A stretch of 26,156 nucleotides of DNA from Palsa-872 sp036495195 (GCA_036495195.1 DASXNH010000238.1:1-26156), one strand, 5' to 3'; positions 14,201 through 24,014 are shown, counted from the first letter of the stretch. Notes: a model not told the origin generated them from the sequence alone. Translations and numbers: made by a program.

Positions 14201-14205
14201 TGTTT

Positions 14206-14211
14206 CCTCCT
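14206..14211 (-). promoter_or_regulatory. Consensus Shine-Dalgarno of tuf
   Basis: AGGAGG on the minus strand with a 5-nt spacer (AAACA) before the GTG start of tuf. Most other genes in this operon rely on weak sites or stop/start overlap, so this site decides the tuf start and fits strong independent initiation. Confidence 0.85.
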
Positions 14212-14213
14212 AA

Positions 14214-16322
<2,109 letters not shown>

Positions 16323-16331
16323 CTCTCTTAA

Positions 16332-16802
16332 CTAGTACCGGAAATGGGAGAAAGCTTTGTTGCTTTCGGCCATCCGGTGGGTTTCTTCTTTGCGCTTGAC
16401 GGCCCCACCCGTGTTCTGGGAGGCGTCAAGGATCTCGAACGCAAGCTTCTCAGACATACTTTTCCCGCCACGCTGGCGCGCAAAACGCACGATCCAGCGA
16501 CGCGCGAGCGCCAGGCGGCGCTCAGGCCTGATCTCGACGGGCACCTGGTAGGTGGCGCCGCCGACTCGCCGGGGCTTGACCTCGAGCAGCGGGGTGGCAT
16601 TCCGAAGCGCGGACTCGAACACCTCGAGCGGCTCCTTCTTGGCCTGCCGGCTGGCTCGCGACAGCGCGTCGTAGACAACCTTTTCGGCAGTCGAGCGCTT
16701 GCCTTTGTTCATGACCACGTTCACGAACTTGGCGATCGCCTCCGACTGGTAGACAGGGTCGGGCGCGATTACACGCTTGACAGGACTGTTTCGACGAGGC
16801 AT
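16332..16802 (-). CDS. rpsG: 30S ribosomal protein S7
   Basis: Primary 16S rRNA-binding protein that nucleates the 30S head and contacts E-site tRNA; in E. coli it represses the str operon. It is 156 residues with PRRNSPVKRVIAPDPVY at the start, KFVNVVMNKGKRSTAEKVVYDAL, FESALRNATPLLEVKPRRVGGATYQVPVEIRPERR and a C-terminal MAESNKAFSHFRY. The ATG follows immediately after the rpsL TAG stop with no spacer. Nothing unusual is seen. Confidence 0.98.
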   Translation of the reverse strand: MPRRNSPVKRVIAPDPVYQSEAIAKFVNVVMNKGKRSTAEKVVYDALSRASRQAKKEPLEVFESALRNATPLLEVKPRRVGGATYQVPVEIRPERRLALARRWIVRFARQRGGKSMSEKLAFEILDASQNTGGAVKRKEETHRMAESNKAFSHFRY

Positions 16803-17186
16803 CTAGGCTGCCTTGGCCTTTTCCCGCTTGGCGCCGTACTTCGAGCGGGCCTTCTTGCGGTTCTTGGTGCCGGCCGTATCGAGGGTGCCGCGGATGATGT
16901 GGTACCGCACGCCTGGCAGGTCCTTGACCTTGCCGCCCCGGATCAGCACCACCGAGTGCTCCTGGAGGTTGTGTCCGATGCCAGGGATGTAGGCCGTCAC
17001 CTCGATGCCGGTGGTCAGCCGCACGCGGGCGACCTTCCGGAGGGCGGAGTTCGGCTTCTTGGGCGTCTGGGTGTAGACGCGCACGCAGACTCCCCGCCGC
17101 TGCGGCGAGCCCTTCAGTGCCGGCGCCTTAGACTTCGTCCTGGCCGCCTTACGGCCGGTGCGGACCAGCTGCTGGGTTGTGGGCAA
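16803..17186 (-). CDS. rpsL: 30S ribosomal protein S12
   Basis: Decoding-centre protein of the 30S subunit. With the TTG start chosen here it is 127 residues and begins PTTQQLVRTGRK, the exact family N-terminus; GGAG lies 6 nt upstream. A frame open 31 codons further upstream lacks any family similarity and runs across the promoter region. TPKKPNS includes K43, and RGGKVKDLPGVRYH contains K88 and D89, the positions where streptomycin-resistance changes and methylthiolation occur, so the wild-type (sensitive) residues are present. It is the first gene of the ribosomal superoperon. Confidence 0.97.
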   Translation of the reverse strand: MPTTQQLVRTGRKAARTKSKAPALKGSPQRRGVCVRVYTQTPKKPNSALRKVARVRLTTGIEVTAYIPGIGHNLQEHSVVLIRGGKVKDLPGVRYHIIRGTLDTAGTKNRKKARSKYGAKREKAKAA

Positions 17187-17245
17187 ATGCGTCTCCGAAT
17201 AACGGCTCAAATCCCATGCGGCAATAGCCGGCTGGGCGACAAACG

Positions 17246-17914
17246 ATGAGTATACCCAAACACCGACCCCCCCTAGCAAGTCATGCTCTGCGCTCCCGCT
17301 CTGCCGGAGTCCCGGCCAAGCACGCCCACTACTCCGACGCCCTGCCCCAGGTCGAGTCGAAGCGCCGCACCCTCCATCTGCGAGCCGGCGACGTCGAAGT
17401 CGAGCTCCAGGCCGACAGGGGCGTCTTCGGTTCGCGTGCCATCGATCTTGGGACTCTGACCCTGCTCAAGGAGGCTCCCCCTCCCCCCGCCGAAGGCGAG
17501 CTCCTGGATCTCGGCTCCGGCTACGGCCCCATCGCCATCGCCCTCGCCAAACGCTCCCCGGCCGCCAGGGTGTGGGCCGTCGACGTCAACGAGAGGGCGA
17601 TCGAGCTGACGCGGGCAAACGCCGCGTCCGCCAGGACACCGAACGTCGTCGCGTCGCTACCCGACGACGTCCCCGCCGACCTGAGGTTCGCGGCCATCTA
17701 CTCGAACCCGCCGGTTCGTGTTGGCAAGGCCCCGCTGCACGACCTGCTACAACGCTGGCTGCCGCGACTCGCACCAGGCGGCAAGGCGTACCTGGTCGTG
17801 CAGCGCAACCTCGGCGCCGATTCCCTCGCCACCTGGCTGGAGGCGCAGGGCTACCAGGTAGAGAGGGTGAAATCGAAGAAGGGCTACCGGGTGCTGGGGG
17901 TCAGCGCCGGCTAG
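17246..17914 (+). CDS. RsmC-like class I SAM-dependent methyltransferase
   Basis: Predicted S-adenosylmethionine methyltransferase of the RsmC/COG2813 type, whose known members methylate guanine N2 in 16S rRNA. Residues 29-75 (HYSDALPQV through DRGVFGSRAIDLGTLTLL) match the pre-motif region. LDLGSGYGP at 87-95 is motif I, AVDVNERAIELTRANA follows, and SNPPVRVG at 153-160 is the catalytic NPP motif IV. At 222 residues it is the short single-domain form, without the N-terminal pseudo-domain of E. coli RsmC. The first 27 residues are Arg/Pro/Ser-rich and not conserved, but no other start codon is in frame before the core. No Shine-Dalgarno is visible. It diverges from rpsL and converges on the transporter ATPase gene. 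The target is uncertain. Confidence 0.85.
   Translation: MSIPKHRPPLASHALRSRSAGVPAKHAHYSDALPQVESKRRTLHLRAGDVEVELQADRGVFGSRAIDLGTLTLLKEAPPPPAEGELLDLGSGYGPIAIALAKRSPAARVWAVDVNERAIELTRANAASARTPNVVASLPDDVPADLRFAAIYSNPPVRVGKAPLHDLLQRWLPRLAPGGKAYLVVQRNLGADSLATWLEAQGYQVERVKSKKGYRVLGVSAG
17249..17279 (-). promoter_or_regulatory. Candidate promoter of the ribosomal superoperon
   Basis: On the minus strand a good -10, TATACT (17249-17254), is preceded after 19 nt by TTGCTA (17274-17279), a 4-of-6 match to the -35 consensus with a long spacer. Transcription would start near 17242, giving a leader of about 56 nt before the rpsL TTG. The -10 lies over codons 2-3 of the divergent methyltransferase gene. 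The -10 is persuasive; the -35 is weak. Confidence 0.45.
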
Positions 17915-18921
17915 GCGTAGTGGCAGGCCGCGATCTGATCCTTGCCGACAGGACGAAGCAGCGGCTCCTCAACGGCGCACCGGTCCGTGGCGATCGGGCA
18001 GCGAGTTCGGAAATGGCACCCTGAAGGCGGGTTGATCGGGCTCGGAATATCGCCCTTGAGCACCGTCCGCTCCCGGTGGGCATCCGGATCTGGAATGGGC
18101 ACCGCGGAGATCAGCGCCTTGGTGTAGGGGTGCTTCGGGTGGCTGACCAGCTCCTCCGCCGGGCCCACCTCGACGATCTTGCCCAGGTACATGACCGCGA
18201 TGCGGTCGCTGATCTGCTCGACCACCGCCATGTTGTGGGCGACAAATAGATAAGTGAGGTTGAACTCTTTCTGCAGGTCGCTCAGCAGGTTCAGGACCTG
18301 GGACTGGATGGAGACGTCAAGAGCCGAGACAGGCTCGTCGGCGATGACCAGGTTTGGCGTCAGGGCCAGGGCCCTGGCAATGCCGATGCGCTGGCGCTGG
18401 CCGCCGCTGAACTCATGAGGGAACCGCCCCCGGTGCTGGCCTCGCAAGCCGACGATCTCGAGGAGACGGTTGACAGCGGCCTCGCGCTCCCGCGGCGACC
18501 CGATGCCATGCACCACGAGTCCCTCCGCGATGATCTCGCCGACCGGCATCCTCGGATTCAGGGAGCCGTAGGGGTCCTGGAAGATGATCTGCATGTCGCG
18601 GCGGAGCTTCTTCATCTCGCCTCCGGACGCCTTGAAGACGCTCTTGCCGTCGAGCAGCACGTCGCCGCTGGTCGCGGGGATCAAGCGCATGATCGTCCGG
18701 GCCACGGTCGACTTGCCCGACCCGGACTCGCCGACCAGGCCCAGCGTCTCGCCTCTCTGGATGTCGAAGCTGACGCCGTCGACCGCCTTCACCCAGGCGA
18801 CCGGCAGCTGGAGCAGGCCACCTCGAATCGGGAAATGCTTGACGAGATCGCGAACTTGCAGCAGCGGCGCCTGTTTGCCCGTCGACGCGGCGTCGACCTC
18901 CGCCAGCAGCTCCTTGCTCAT
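17911..18921 (-). CDS. Peptide-type ABC transporter ATPase (DppF/OppF-type)
   Basis: One of two nucleotide-binding subunits powering import of peptides or related solutes; cytosolic, bound to the permease pair. Of 336 residues, Walker A GESGSGKST is at 64-72, the Q-loop is in IIFQDPYGSLNPR (about 113-124), signature FSGGQRQR at 171-178, Walker B LVIADEP at 191-197 and the switch His in VAHN near 229. The C-terminal Cys region CHFRTRCPIATDRC is the oligopeptide/dipeptide-family extension. The ATG was chosen because it overlaps the preceding ATPase gene's stop by 4 nt; an upstream ATG only re-reads that gene. It is the last gene of the cluster and shares its CTAG stop with the opposite methyltransferase. 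Confidence 0.96.
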   Translation of the reverse strand: MSKELLAEVDAASTGKQAPLLQVRDLVKHFPIRGGLLQLPVAWVKAVDGVSFDIQRGETLGLVGESGSGKSTVARTIMRLIPATSGDVLLDGKSVFKASGGEMKKLRRDMQIIFQDPYGSLNPRMPVGEIIAEGLVVHGIGSPREREAAVNRLLEIVGLRGQHRGRFPHEFSGGQRQRIGIARALALTPNLVIADEPVSALDVSIQSQVLNLLSDLQKEFNLTYLFVAHNMAVVEQISDRIAVMYLGKIVEVGPAEELVSHPKHPYTKALISAVPIPDPDAHRERTVLKGDIPSPINPPSGCHFRTRCPIATDRCAVEEPLLRPVGKDQIAACHYA

Positions 18922-19961
18922 TTCGCGACGATCTCCTTGTCTTCCAACTTCTGCACCTCGGGATACAGGAAGCACGAGACCAGGTGATCAGGCGCGACGT
19001 TCGCCAGAGAAGGCAGGTACTCGTCGCACGGCTCGAACCGCTTCGGGCAGCGCGGATGGAACGAGCAACCGGGTGGGATTGTCAACGGGTTCGGCACGTT
19101 GCCGCGGATGACGTGCAACCTGTCCTGCTTGTGGTGCAGGCGCGGGATTGACTCCAACAGGCCCACTGTGTAAGGGTGCTTGGGGTTCCTGTAAATCTCT
19201 GTGGTCGGCGCGTGTTCGACGATCCGGCCTCCGTACATGACCGCCACGTCGTCACACATCTCGGCGACCACGCCGAGGTCGTGGGTGATCAGCAGGATCG
19301 CGGCCCCTGTCCTGGACTTCAGGTCGCGCATGAGCTCGAGGATCTGGGCCTGGATGGTGACGTCGAGAGCGGTGGTCGGCTCGTCGGCGATCAAGAGATC
19401 GGGGTCGCATGCGAGCGCCATCGCGATCATGACGCGCTGCCGCATGCCGCCCGAGAGCTCGTGTGGATACTCCTTCGCGAGCCGCTTGGCGTCGGCGATG
19501 CCGACCATGTTCAACAGATTCATCGCCCGCTTTCGAGCCTCGGCGCCGTCTGCCAGCTGGTGGATCTCCACTGACTCCGCGATCTGATCGCCGACGCTGA
19601 ACACGGGATTCAGGGCGGTCATCGGCTCCTGGAAGATCATCGAGATGTCGTTGCCTCGGATCTGCTGCATCTCTGGCTCGGGGAGCGCCAGCAGGTCCTT
19701 GCCGCGGAACCTGATCTCGCCTCGGGGGACTCTCGCGTTCTTTTCGAGCAGTCGCATGATCGAGAGGGCGCTGACGCTCTTCCCGCAGCCAGACTCGCCG
19801 ACCAGCCCCACTGTCCGGCCCGCGGGGATCGTCAGGTTGAGGCCGCGCACCGCCCGCACCAGGCCGCCGTGCACCTTGAAGTTGACGTGCAGGTCCTTGA
19901 TCTCAAGGACCGTGCCCCCTTTCACGACTTTCCCCGGCTGACCGGGGAGGACTTGCGTCAC
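18918..19961 (-). CDS. Peptide-type ABC transporter ATPase (DppD/OppD-type)
   Basis: Partner nucleotide-binding subunit of the importer. It has 347 residues: Walker A GESGCGKS at 55-62, Q-loop in SMIFQEPMTALNPV near 107-120, signature LSGGMRQR at 169-176, Walker B LLIADEP at 189-195 and switch His in ITHDLG near 227. The C-terminal family region has CSFHPRCPKRFEPCD. The GTG start overlaps the upstream permease stop by 4 nt (GTGA). The two ATPases differ in their signature details (GGMRQR versus GGQRQR), as usual for D/F pairs, and both keep all catalytic motifs, so neither site looks degenerate. Confidence 0.96.
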   Translation of the reverse strand: MTQVLPGQPGKVVKGGTVLEIKDLHVNFKVHGGLVRAVRGLNLTIPAGRTVGLVGESGCGKSVSALSIMRLLEKNARVPRGEIRFRGKDLLALPEPEMQQIRGNDISMIFQEPMTALNPVFSVGDQIAESVEIHQLADGAEARKRAMNLLNMVGIADAKRLAKEYPHELSGGMRQRVMIAMALACDPDLLIADEPTTALDVTIQAQILELMRDLKSRTGAAILLITHDLGVVAEMCDDVAVMYGGRIVEHAPTTEIYRNPKHPYTVGLLESIPRLHHKQDRLHVIRGNVPNPLTIPPGCSFHPRCPKRFEPCDEYLPSLANVAPDHLVSCFLYPEVQKLEDKEIVAK

Positions 19962-21010
19962 CGCTGCCGGGGATCTAGTGCGTCGCGGATTCCGTCGCCG
20001 ACCAGGTTGATGCAGAGGGCGGTAAGCACGAGGGCGCCGGCTGGGAAAGCGATCAGATACACCTGCCCGCGCAGGACGAAGTCGTTGTAGTCGCTCAGCA
20101 TGTTGCCCCAGCTGGGCTCCGGTGGCGGGATGCTGAGTCCAAGGAATCCGAGCGCCGCCTCCAGCAGGATGATGCCGCTGACGCCCAGGGTGGCCGACAC
20201 GATGATCGGCGCGAGCGAGTTGGGGACGATGTGTCGAAAGATGATGCGCGCGTCCGAAGCGCCGAGGGCGCGGGCTGCCTGTACGAACTCGGACTCCCTC
20301 AGAACGAGAAACTGGGCGCGCATGAGCCGGCCGATCTCGAACCAGCCGAGCAGCGCAATGACCCCTACAAGCACGGTCAGGCTGACACCTCCGAAGGCGG
20401 CCGTCACGGCGATGACGACAAGGATGAAGGGCATGGCGATGATCACATCGGTCAAGCGCATCAATGCGTTGTCGATCCAGCCGCCGTAGTACCCCGCAAG
20501 AGCTCCGAACAGGCCGCCGATGATGATGTACCCGACGGTCGCCAGGAGGCCGACGGTCAGGGAGACGCGGCCGCCGCGAATGAGCCGCGCCAGCTCGTCG
20601 CTACCCAGACCATCTGTCCCGAAAAGGTGGTCGGACCATGGAATCGTGACGCTGAGCCCCACGGGCAGCGAGATGACCCGGGACTGGAACTGAAACGGCG
20701 CGCCATATGGGTGGGTGTAGTCCTGGGTCCGGAACAGGTTGCCCTGGAAGATCGGGACGATCACCGCGGCGAGGATGATGATGGCCAAAATCACCAGACT
20801 CACGGTCGCGGCCCTGTGGTGGAGGAAGCGCATGACCGACAGCCGCCAGAACCCAAGCTCGCTCGGCTCGGCCACCTCGGCGACAACGAGGTCTTCTTTG
20901 GCCGCCGCCTTCCGCAGCGCGCCCTCGGAGGCAAGGACGCTCGCCAGCTTGGTCCCCCCAAGCATGGACTTGAACTCCTGGGGCGCTTTCTCCAGCGGCT
21001 GGTCGGCCAC
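19958..21010 (-). CDS. Peptide-type ABC transporter permease (DppC/OppC-type)
   Basis: Membrane channel subunit. A cytoplasmic N-terminal tail of about 65 residues precedes the first membrane segment (VSLVILAIIILAAVIVPIF); about six segments are seen in total. The permease domain carries the EAA-loop motif EFVQAARALGASDARIIFRHIVPN that docks the ATPases, and the C-terminal LGLSIPPPEPSWGNML and DGIRDALDPRQR typical of DppC/OppC. The start is GTG, 47 nt after the DppB-type gene, with no clear Shine-Dalgarno. Length 350 is slightly longer than DppC (about 300) because of the N-terminal tail. The substrate is not determinable from the permease. Confidence 0.95.
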   Translation of the reverse strand: MADQPLEKAPQEFKSMLGGTKLASVLASEGALRKAAAKEDLVVAEVAEPSELGFWRLSVMRFLHHRAATVSLVILAIIILAAVIVPIFQGNLFRTQDYTHPYGAPFQFQSRVISLPVGLSVTIPWSDHLFGTDGLGSDELARLIRGGRVSLTVGLLATVGYIIIGGLFGALAGYYGGWIDNALMRLTDVIIAMPFILVVIAVTAAFGGVSLTVLVGVIALLGWFEIGRLMRAQFLVLRESEFVQAARALGASDARIIFRHIVPNSLAPIIVSATLGVSGIILLEAALGFLGLSIPPPEPSWGNMLSDYNDFVLRGQVYLIAFPAGALVLTALCINLVGDGIRDALDPRQR

Positions 21011-21057
21011 TAATCGTCAGTCCCGGCGCGGTGGTCTGCCTGACTGTGACGGGCCAC

Positions 21058-22026
21058 CTAGTAACGAATCCTCGGGTCGACGACGGCGTACGCGACGTCG
21101 GCAAGGAGGTTGAACAGGATCGTCAGGGCGGCGACCAGCATGACCACCCCGAGTATGACGGGGTAGTCGCGAGTCAGCGCGGCCTGGAAAGCCAGCAGGC
21201 CCATGCCGGGCCAGCTGAAGATGCCCTCGGTGATGATGGCGCCACTGACGAACTGGGGCGTCTGCAGCGCCACCAGCGTGACGATCGGAAGGATCGCGTT
21301 ACGCAGCGCGTGCTTGTAGTTCACGCTTCGCGCCGGTAGTCCTTTTGCCTTGGCGGTGCGCACGTAGTCCTGGTGAAGCACCTCCAGCATGCTGGCGCGC
21401 ATGAAGCGGCTGAAGCCCGCGACGCTCAGGATGGCCAGCGACGTCACCGGGAGCACCATGTGCCACACGAGATCGCCCAGATCCGTGGTCGATGCGTTGA
21501 GATGCATCCCAAACAGCGGGAAGTAGAAGCCACCGTTGGTCACATGCCGAAGCCACACTGCGCCACCGAGCAGCAGGAAGATACCGAGCACGAAACTGGG
21601 CACGGATATCCCTACGTAGCTGAGCACGGACGTGGTCGTATCGACCTTGGAGTACTGGTGAGTTGCTGCGAACACTCCCAGAGGAATGGCGATCAGGAGT
21701 GACACGATCAGCGACACTCCGAGCAGAAGTACGGAGTTTGGTACGCGCTGCCAAAGCAAGGTGGTGACTGGCACGTTGTTCACGTACGAGTCGCCCAGGT
21801 TGCCGTGCACCAGTGCGTTGAGGTAGGCGGGGTATTGCTGATACCAGGGCTGGTCGAGGCCCAGGTTGTGGAGCCGGCGATCAACGAGCTCCTGGTGCGC
21901 CCTGGGGTTCTCACCCGTGCTGAACGGCGGGCCCGGCGTGAGGCGCGTGAGAGCGAAAAAGGCAGCTGACATGAAGAACAGCAGCAGAATGCCTATGAAG
22001 ACGCGCCTTATGACGTAAAACGTCAC
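21058..22026 (-). CDS. Peptide-type ABC transporter permease (DppB/OppB-type)
   Basis: Membrane channel subunit pairing with the DppC-type protein. The 322-residue protein starts TFYVIRRVFIGILLLFFMSAAFFALTRLTPG, the usual DppB N-terminus with the first membrane segment. Five further segments follow, and the EAA motif DYVRTAKAKGLPARSVNYKHALRNAILP is conserved, with a C-terminal ADVAYAVVDPRIRY. The start is GTG, with GAGGG directly upstream. It follows a 100-nt gap from the second lipoprotein gene that contains a strong hairpin. Together with the two ATPases and two lipoproteins this gives a complete importer. Confidence 0.96.
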   Translation of the reverse strand: MTFYVIRRVFIGILLLFFMSAAFFALTRLTPGPPFSTGENPRAHQELVDRRLHNLGLDQPWYQQYPAYLNALVHGNLGDSYVNNVPVTTLLWQRVPNSVLLLGVSLIVSLLIAIPLGVFAATHQYSKVDTTTSVLSYVGISVPSFVLGIFLLLGGAVWLRHVTNGGFYFPLFGMHLNASTTDLGDLVWHMVLPVTSLAILSVAGFSRFMRASMLEVLHQDYVRTAKAKGLPARSVNYKHALRNAILPIVTLVALQTPQFVSGAIITEGIFSWPGMGLLAFQAALTRDYPVILGVVMLVAALTILFNLLADVAYAVVDPRIRY

Positions 22027-22081
22027 ACCCTCATCCTACCTTTCAGTCGCTCCGGACAACACCCGCTTCCGCGAACAGGGT

Positions 22082-22108
22082 GAGGGAGGCGGCCCGGCCG
22101 CCTCCCTC
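22082..22108 (-). other. Strong hairpin between lipoprotein gene and dppB-type gene
   Basis: Perfect 12-bp inverted repeat (arms 22082-22093 and 22097-22108, GAGGGAGGCGGC/GCCGCCTCCCTC) with a 3-nt loop, in the 100-nt gap after the lipoprotein stop. No U-tract follows on the transcribed strand, so it resembles an mRNA-stabilising or attenuating hairpin, as often seen after binding-protein genes in transporter operons, more than an intrinsic terminator. Confidence 0.6.
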
Positions 22109-22126
22109 CATCGTTTGACTAAACGC

Positions 22127-23824
22127 TTACTTCGGAGAGACGAGGCTCCACTGGGCAAAGATCTGCACGTTGCGACCCTGGTCCGCGTAGTTGAGGCTGT
22201 CGTTGTTGCCCGTGACAACCCCGTTGACTCCGTTGAATGCCATCCCGACGTTGTCGGCCCACAAGAAGTAGGAAACGACGTTGTCGCCGAGGATGTGCTC
22301 GATCTTGGCGAAGTCCGCCTTCCGAGCGGCGAAGGTCTCGGCGGCGGTCGCCTTCAGATCATTCCGCTGGGCGGTGATCGCCGCGTCGAGCTCTGCGTTG
22401 ACGAAGCCGGTCCAGTTGCTGCCGCTGCTGCTGTTCTCTGGGCGGAGCTGGCTGGAGCTGAAGGTCGTGTAGTCGTCCGGGTCCAGAGTGAGGCCGAACC
22501 CGGCGAGTGCCAGGTCGAAGTTGCCCGCCTGGATTGGCGCGTAGAAGACCTTGAAGTCGGTCGGCGTCGGCACGAGGTCCATGCCGAGGTTGGTTCGCAG
22601 CTGCTCGGACATGATCTGAACAGCCTTGACCCGCTGGGGCTTGTCGGCGCGGACGAAGAACTTACCGGAGAACTTCACGCCGTTCTTGACCCGAATACCG
22701 TCGCTGCCGACGGTCCAGCCCGCGGCGTCCATCAGGCTCTTGGCCTTGGGGATGTCCTGCTGGTACTTGACGACCGCGGTGTCGTCGTAATACGCGGATG
22801 CCGGCACGATGTCGCCCCACATTGGGGTGCTGTGGCCGTCAGTGGCGGCCTTGACGAGTGCGTTCTTGTCGAGGGCATAAGCGAATGCCCGGCGGACGTT
22901 GACGTCACCGAACAGGGTGGCCTTCGACTTGTTGACCCACATCGCGCGGTCGTTGAAGCGGACGTCGAAGTACCCGAGGTCGGGATAGGTGTAGCTCTGA
23001 ACCCCGGTCGCGGCCTTGACGGTGTCGATCGCGGCGCCTGTGATCTCGGGGTCCCAGTTGACGTCACCGCTGATGACGGCCTGGGCGGCTGCTGTCGAGT
23101 TGGTGATGATTTTCAGGACGACCTTGGCGAAATGCGGCTTGCCGAGGTAGTAGTTGGGGTTCGCCTTGTAGTCGATCTCTGAGCCGGCGACGCGAGTGTC
23201 AAACAGGAACGGGCCGCCCGTGACGGTCGGCTTGTCCTGCTGGAACGTACGCATCTTGGTCGGGTCTGCATTGGCGTAGACCGAAGCCGGTGCGACGTAG
23301 CCAACGAGATTGTTGGCGTAAAACGGCGCAAACGGATTCTTCAGTGTGAAGACCACGGTCGAGGCATCTGGAGCGGTGACACCCGACACGGGGTCGGTGA
23401 GGATGCTCCAGTCGTACGAGGCGTCGGTGTCGAGCTTGGCGTTGGCCTGCATGTGAACTGTGGCCACGACGTCGGCGGAGGTGATCGGCGACCCGTCACT
23501 CCACTTGGCGTCGGTGCGCAGCTTCACGGTCCAGGTCTTGAGGTCGGTGGACACGGTCGGCGGTCCGGCAGCGAGGTCGGGGACCACGGACAGGTTCTTG
23601 TCCGCCTGATAAAGGTTCGGCCACAAGAACTGGTTGGCCCTGATATCCGGAACGGTGGACGTTTCGAATGGGTTGAAGGTCACGGGGTCGGAGTCGAGTG
23701 CATAGACGAGCGTGCCGCCCTCCTTGATGGTCGAGCTGGGAGTGCCGCCCGGGCCGCACGCGACGATTGCAAACGGGATGACCGACGCGAGCGCGACCGC
23801 TCGTAAGCGACTGCCTAGATGCAT
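22127..23824 (-). CDS. Substrate-binding lipoprotein, peptide ABC importer (SBP family 5), copy 1
   Basis: Extracytoplasmic binding protein that delivers peptides or similar solutes to the permease. A lipoprotein signal is visible: Arg at 6 and 8, hydrophobic stretch 9-22, lipobox IVAC with the lipidated C23. The family-5 fold is shown by GGTLVYALDSDPVTFNPFETS after the signal, the KTWTVKLRTDAKWSDGSPITSADVVATV region and VNVRRAFAYALDKNALVKAA. At 565 residues the size is typical. The ATG has GAGAGG about 10 nt upstream. The gene directly precedes the permease genes. The ligand cannot be told from the sequence. Confidence 0.94.
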   Translation of the reverse strand: MHLGSRLRAVALASVIPFAIVACGPGGTPSSTIKEGGTLVYALDSDPVTFNPFETSTVPDIRANQFLWPNLYQADKNLSVVPDLAAGPPTVSTDLKTWTVKLRTDAKWSDGSPITSADVVATVHMQANAKLDTDASYDWSILTDPVSGVTAPDASTVVFTLKNPFAPFYANNLVGYVAPASVYANADPTKMRTFQQDKPTVTGGPFLFDTRVAGSEIDYKANPNYYLGKPHFAKVVLKIITNSTAAAQAVISGDVNWDPEITGAAIDTVKAATGVQSYTYPDLGYFDVRFNDRAMWVNKSKATLFGDVNVRRAFAYALDKNALVKAATDGHSTPMWGDIVPASAYYDDTAVVKYQQDIPKAKSLMDAAGWTVGSDGIRVKNGVKFSGKFFVRADKPQRVKAVQIMSEQLRTNLGMDLVPTPTDFKVFYAPIQAGNFDLALAGFGLTLDPDDYTTFSSSQLRPENSSSGSNWTGFVNAELDAAITAQRNDLKATAAETFAARKADFAKIEHILGDNVVSYFLWADNVGMAFNGVNGVVTGNNDSLNYADQGRNVQIFAQWSLVSPK

Positions 23825-23828
23825 AAGC

Positions 23829-23943
23829 GTCTTACCTCTCTTGACTGATGACCCTGCTGACTTCTTCCCGGAATCGCTTCGATTTCGGGGCGAGAGTGCG
23901 CCGGCAGCAGGTCTTACTCACACACAGCCTCTTCGGCTAAGAC
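23829..23943. promoter_or_regulatory. Repeated GTCTTA/TAAGAC hexamer in the lipoprotein-gene leader
   Basis: GTCTTA on plus occurs at 23829-23834 and 23911-23916, and its reverse complement TAAGAC at 23938-23943. The last two form an inverted repeat around an inner hairpin AGCC-TCTTC-GGCT (23926-23938). The outer arm at 23938-23943 lies where transcription from the candidate promoter would start. This could be an operator or RNA structure; neither is proven. Confidence 0.35.
23867..23889. repeat. 10-bp palindrome, possible diverged member of the repeat family
   Basis: Arms CCCGGAATCG (23867-23876) and CGATTTCGGG (23880-23889) pair with one G-U, loop CTT. Read on minus it begins CCCCGAAATCGAAG, close to CCCCGAAAAATCGAAG of the copy at 12650. 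It sits in the leader between the two lipoprotein genes. Family membership is tentative because the shared stretch is short. Confidence 0.45.
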
Positions 23944-23945
23944 AA

Positions 23946-23975
23946 ATTCTCTGGCTCCTCGCCCTTGAGTGTCAA
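23946..23975 (-). promoter_or_regulatory. Candidate promoter for lipoprotein gene 1
   Basis: On the minus strand a perfect -35 TTGACA (23970-23975), an 18-nt spacer, and GAGAAT (23946-23951) as a 4-of-6 match to the -10 consensus. It lies about 120 nt upstream of the ATG and would allow the second lipoprotein and the permease/ATPase genes to be transcribed independently of the upstream lipoprotein gene. Confidence 0.45.
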
Positions 23976-24014
23976 GTATGGGCCATCGCTAATGGGAACG
24001 GGCGTTCGGGCCCC

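Noticed and set aside
16803..17186. Streptomycin-resistance substitution in S12
   Set aside because: K43 and K88 are both lysine, the sensitive state.
17187..17279. 31-residue N-terminal extension of S12
   Set aside because: No S12 similarity before PTTQQLV; the TTG has a GGAG at the right distance, and the extension would cross the promoter and the divergent gene.
22082..22108. Intrinsic terminator after the lipoprotein gene
   Set aside because: Stem is strong but no U-tract follows on the transcribed strand; the permease genes continue in the same direction.
22115..23182. 355-codon plus-strand open frame opposite the lipoprotein gene
   Set aside because: Antisense shadow; the minus-strand protein has a clear lipoprotein signal and family signatures.
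23995..24013. GC-rich GAACG/CGTTC hairpin after the first lipoprotein gene as a terminator
   Set aside because: Stem is short, the loop too small and no U-tract follows.
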